Positions 36,492 to 36,576 of a stretch of 36,576 nt of DNA are shown here, one piece after another. The DNA comes from Candidatus Pullibacteroides excrementavium. GTDB taxonomy: Bacteria > Bacteroidota > Bacteroidia > Bacteroidales > P3. The notes under the pieces are model-generated. The model saw nothing but the letters and a program-made list of their open reading frames with translations, did not search any database and was not told the DNA's origin. The stretch covers positions 1-36,576 of the forward strand of contig JADIMZ010000074.1 of assembly GCA_017694335.1 (NCBI GenBank). Direction: 5' to 3'. The number at the start of each line of letters is the position of its first letter. Within the stretch, counting starts at the first letter, position 1. The position numbers were made by a program, and so were the translations under genes.

Positions 36492-36576
36492 TCGTCCCTT
36501 AAGAAGACTTACATGACTATCACATGGGGGCGTAAGCTAAACTGTGTCAAGGCTGGTTTTGCGAGTTGCCGGGGGC

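Overview
The window looks like a Bacteroidetes (probably Bacteroidales) chromosome segment. Positions 1-22.7 kb are ordinary core genome: secDF, type I asparaginase, tnaA, a TamL-like outer-membrane lipoprotein, an acyltransferase, an exbB/exbD-type operon, tRNA-Ser(GGA), hflX, trpS, a TatD-family gene, a NupG-like transporter, an SDR, an MBL hydrolase, a selenium cluster (mnmH-yedF-DUF3343-selD) and a maltose O-acetyltransferase-like gene. At 22.95-26.65 kb there is a ~125-bp tandem repeat, then two tandem paralogous small unknown ORFs translationally coupled to a PIF1/RecD-like helicase. From ~26.7 kb the sequence becomes visibly AT-richer. It carries a tight four-gene operon: an XRE-type regulator; a giant S1 + SF1 (UPF1/DNA2-like) helicase + Ppx/GppA-like fusion, apparently split by a -1 frameshift at an A7 run; a 1494-aa protein with a W-rich repeat solenoid and a C-terminal DarT (DUF4433)-like ADP-ribosyltransferase domain; and a short DarG-like macrodomain antitoxin. 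This operon is the best candidate for an undescribed DarTG-derived defence or conflict system. All assignments are by reading motifs and recalling families; no searches were run.
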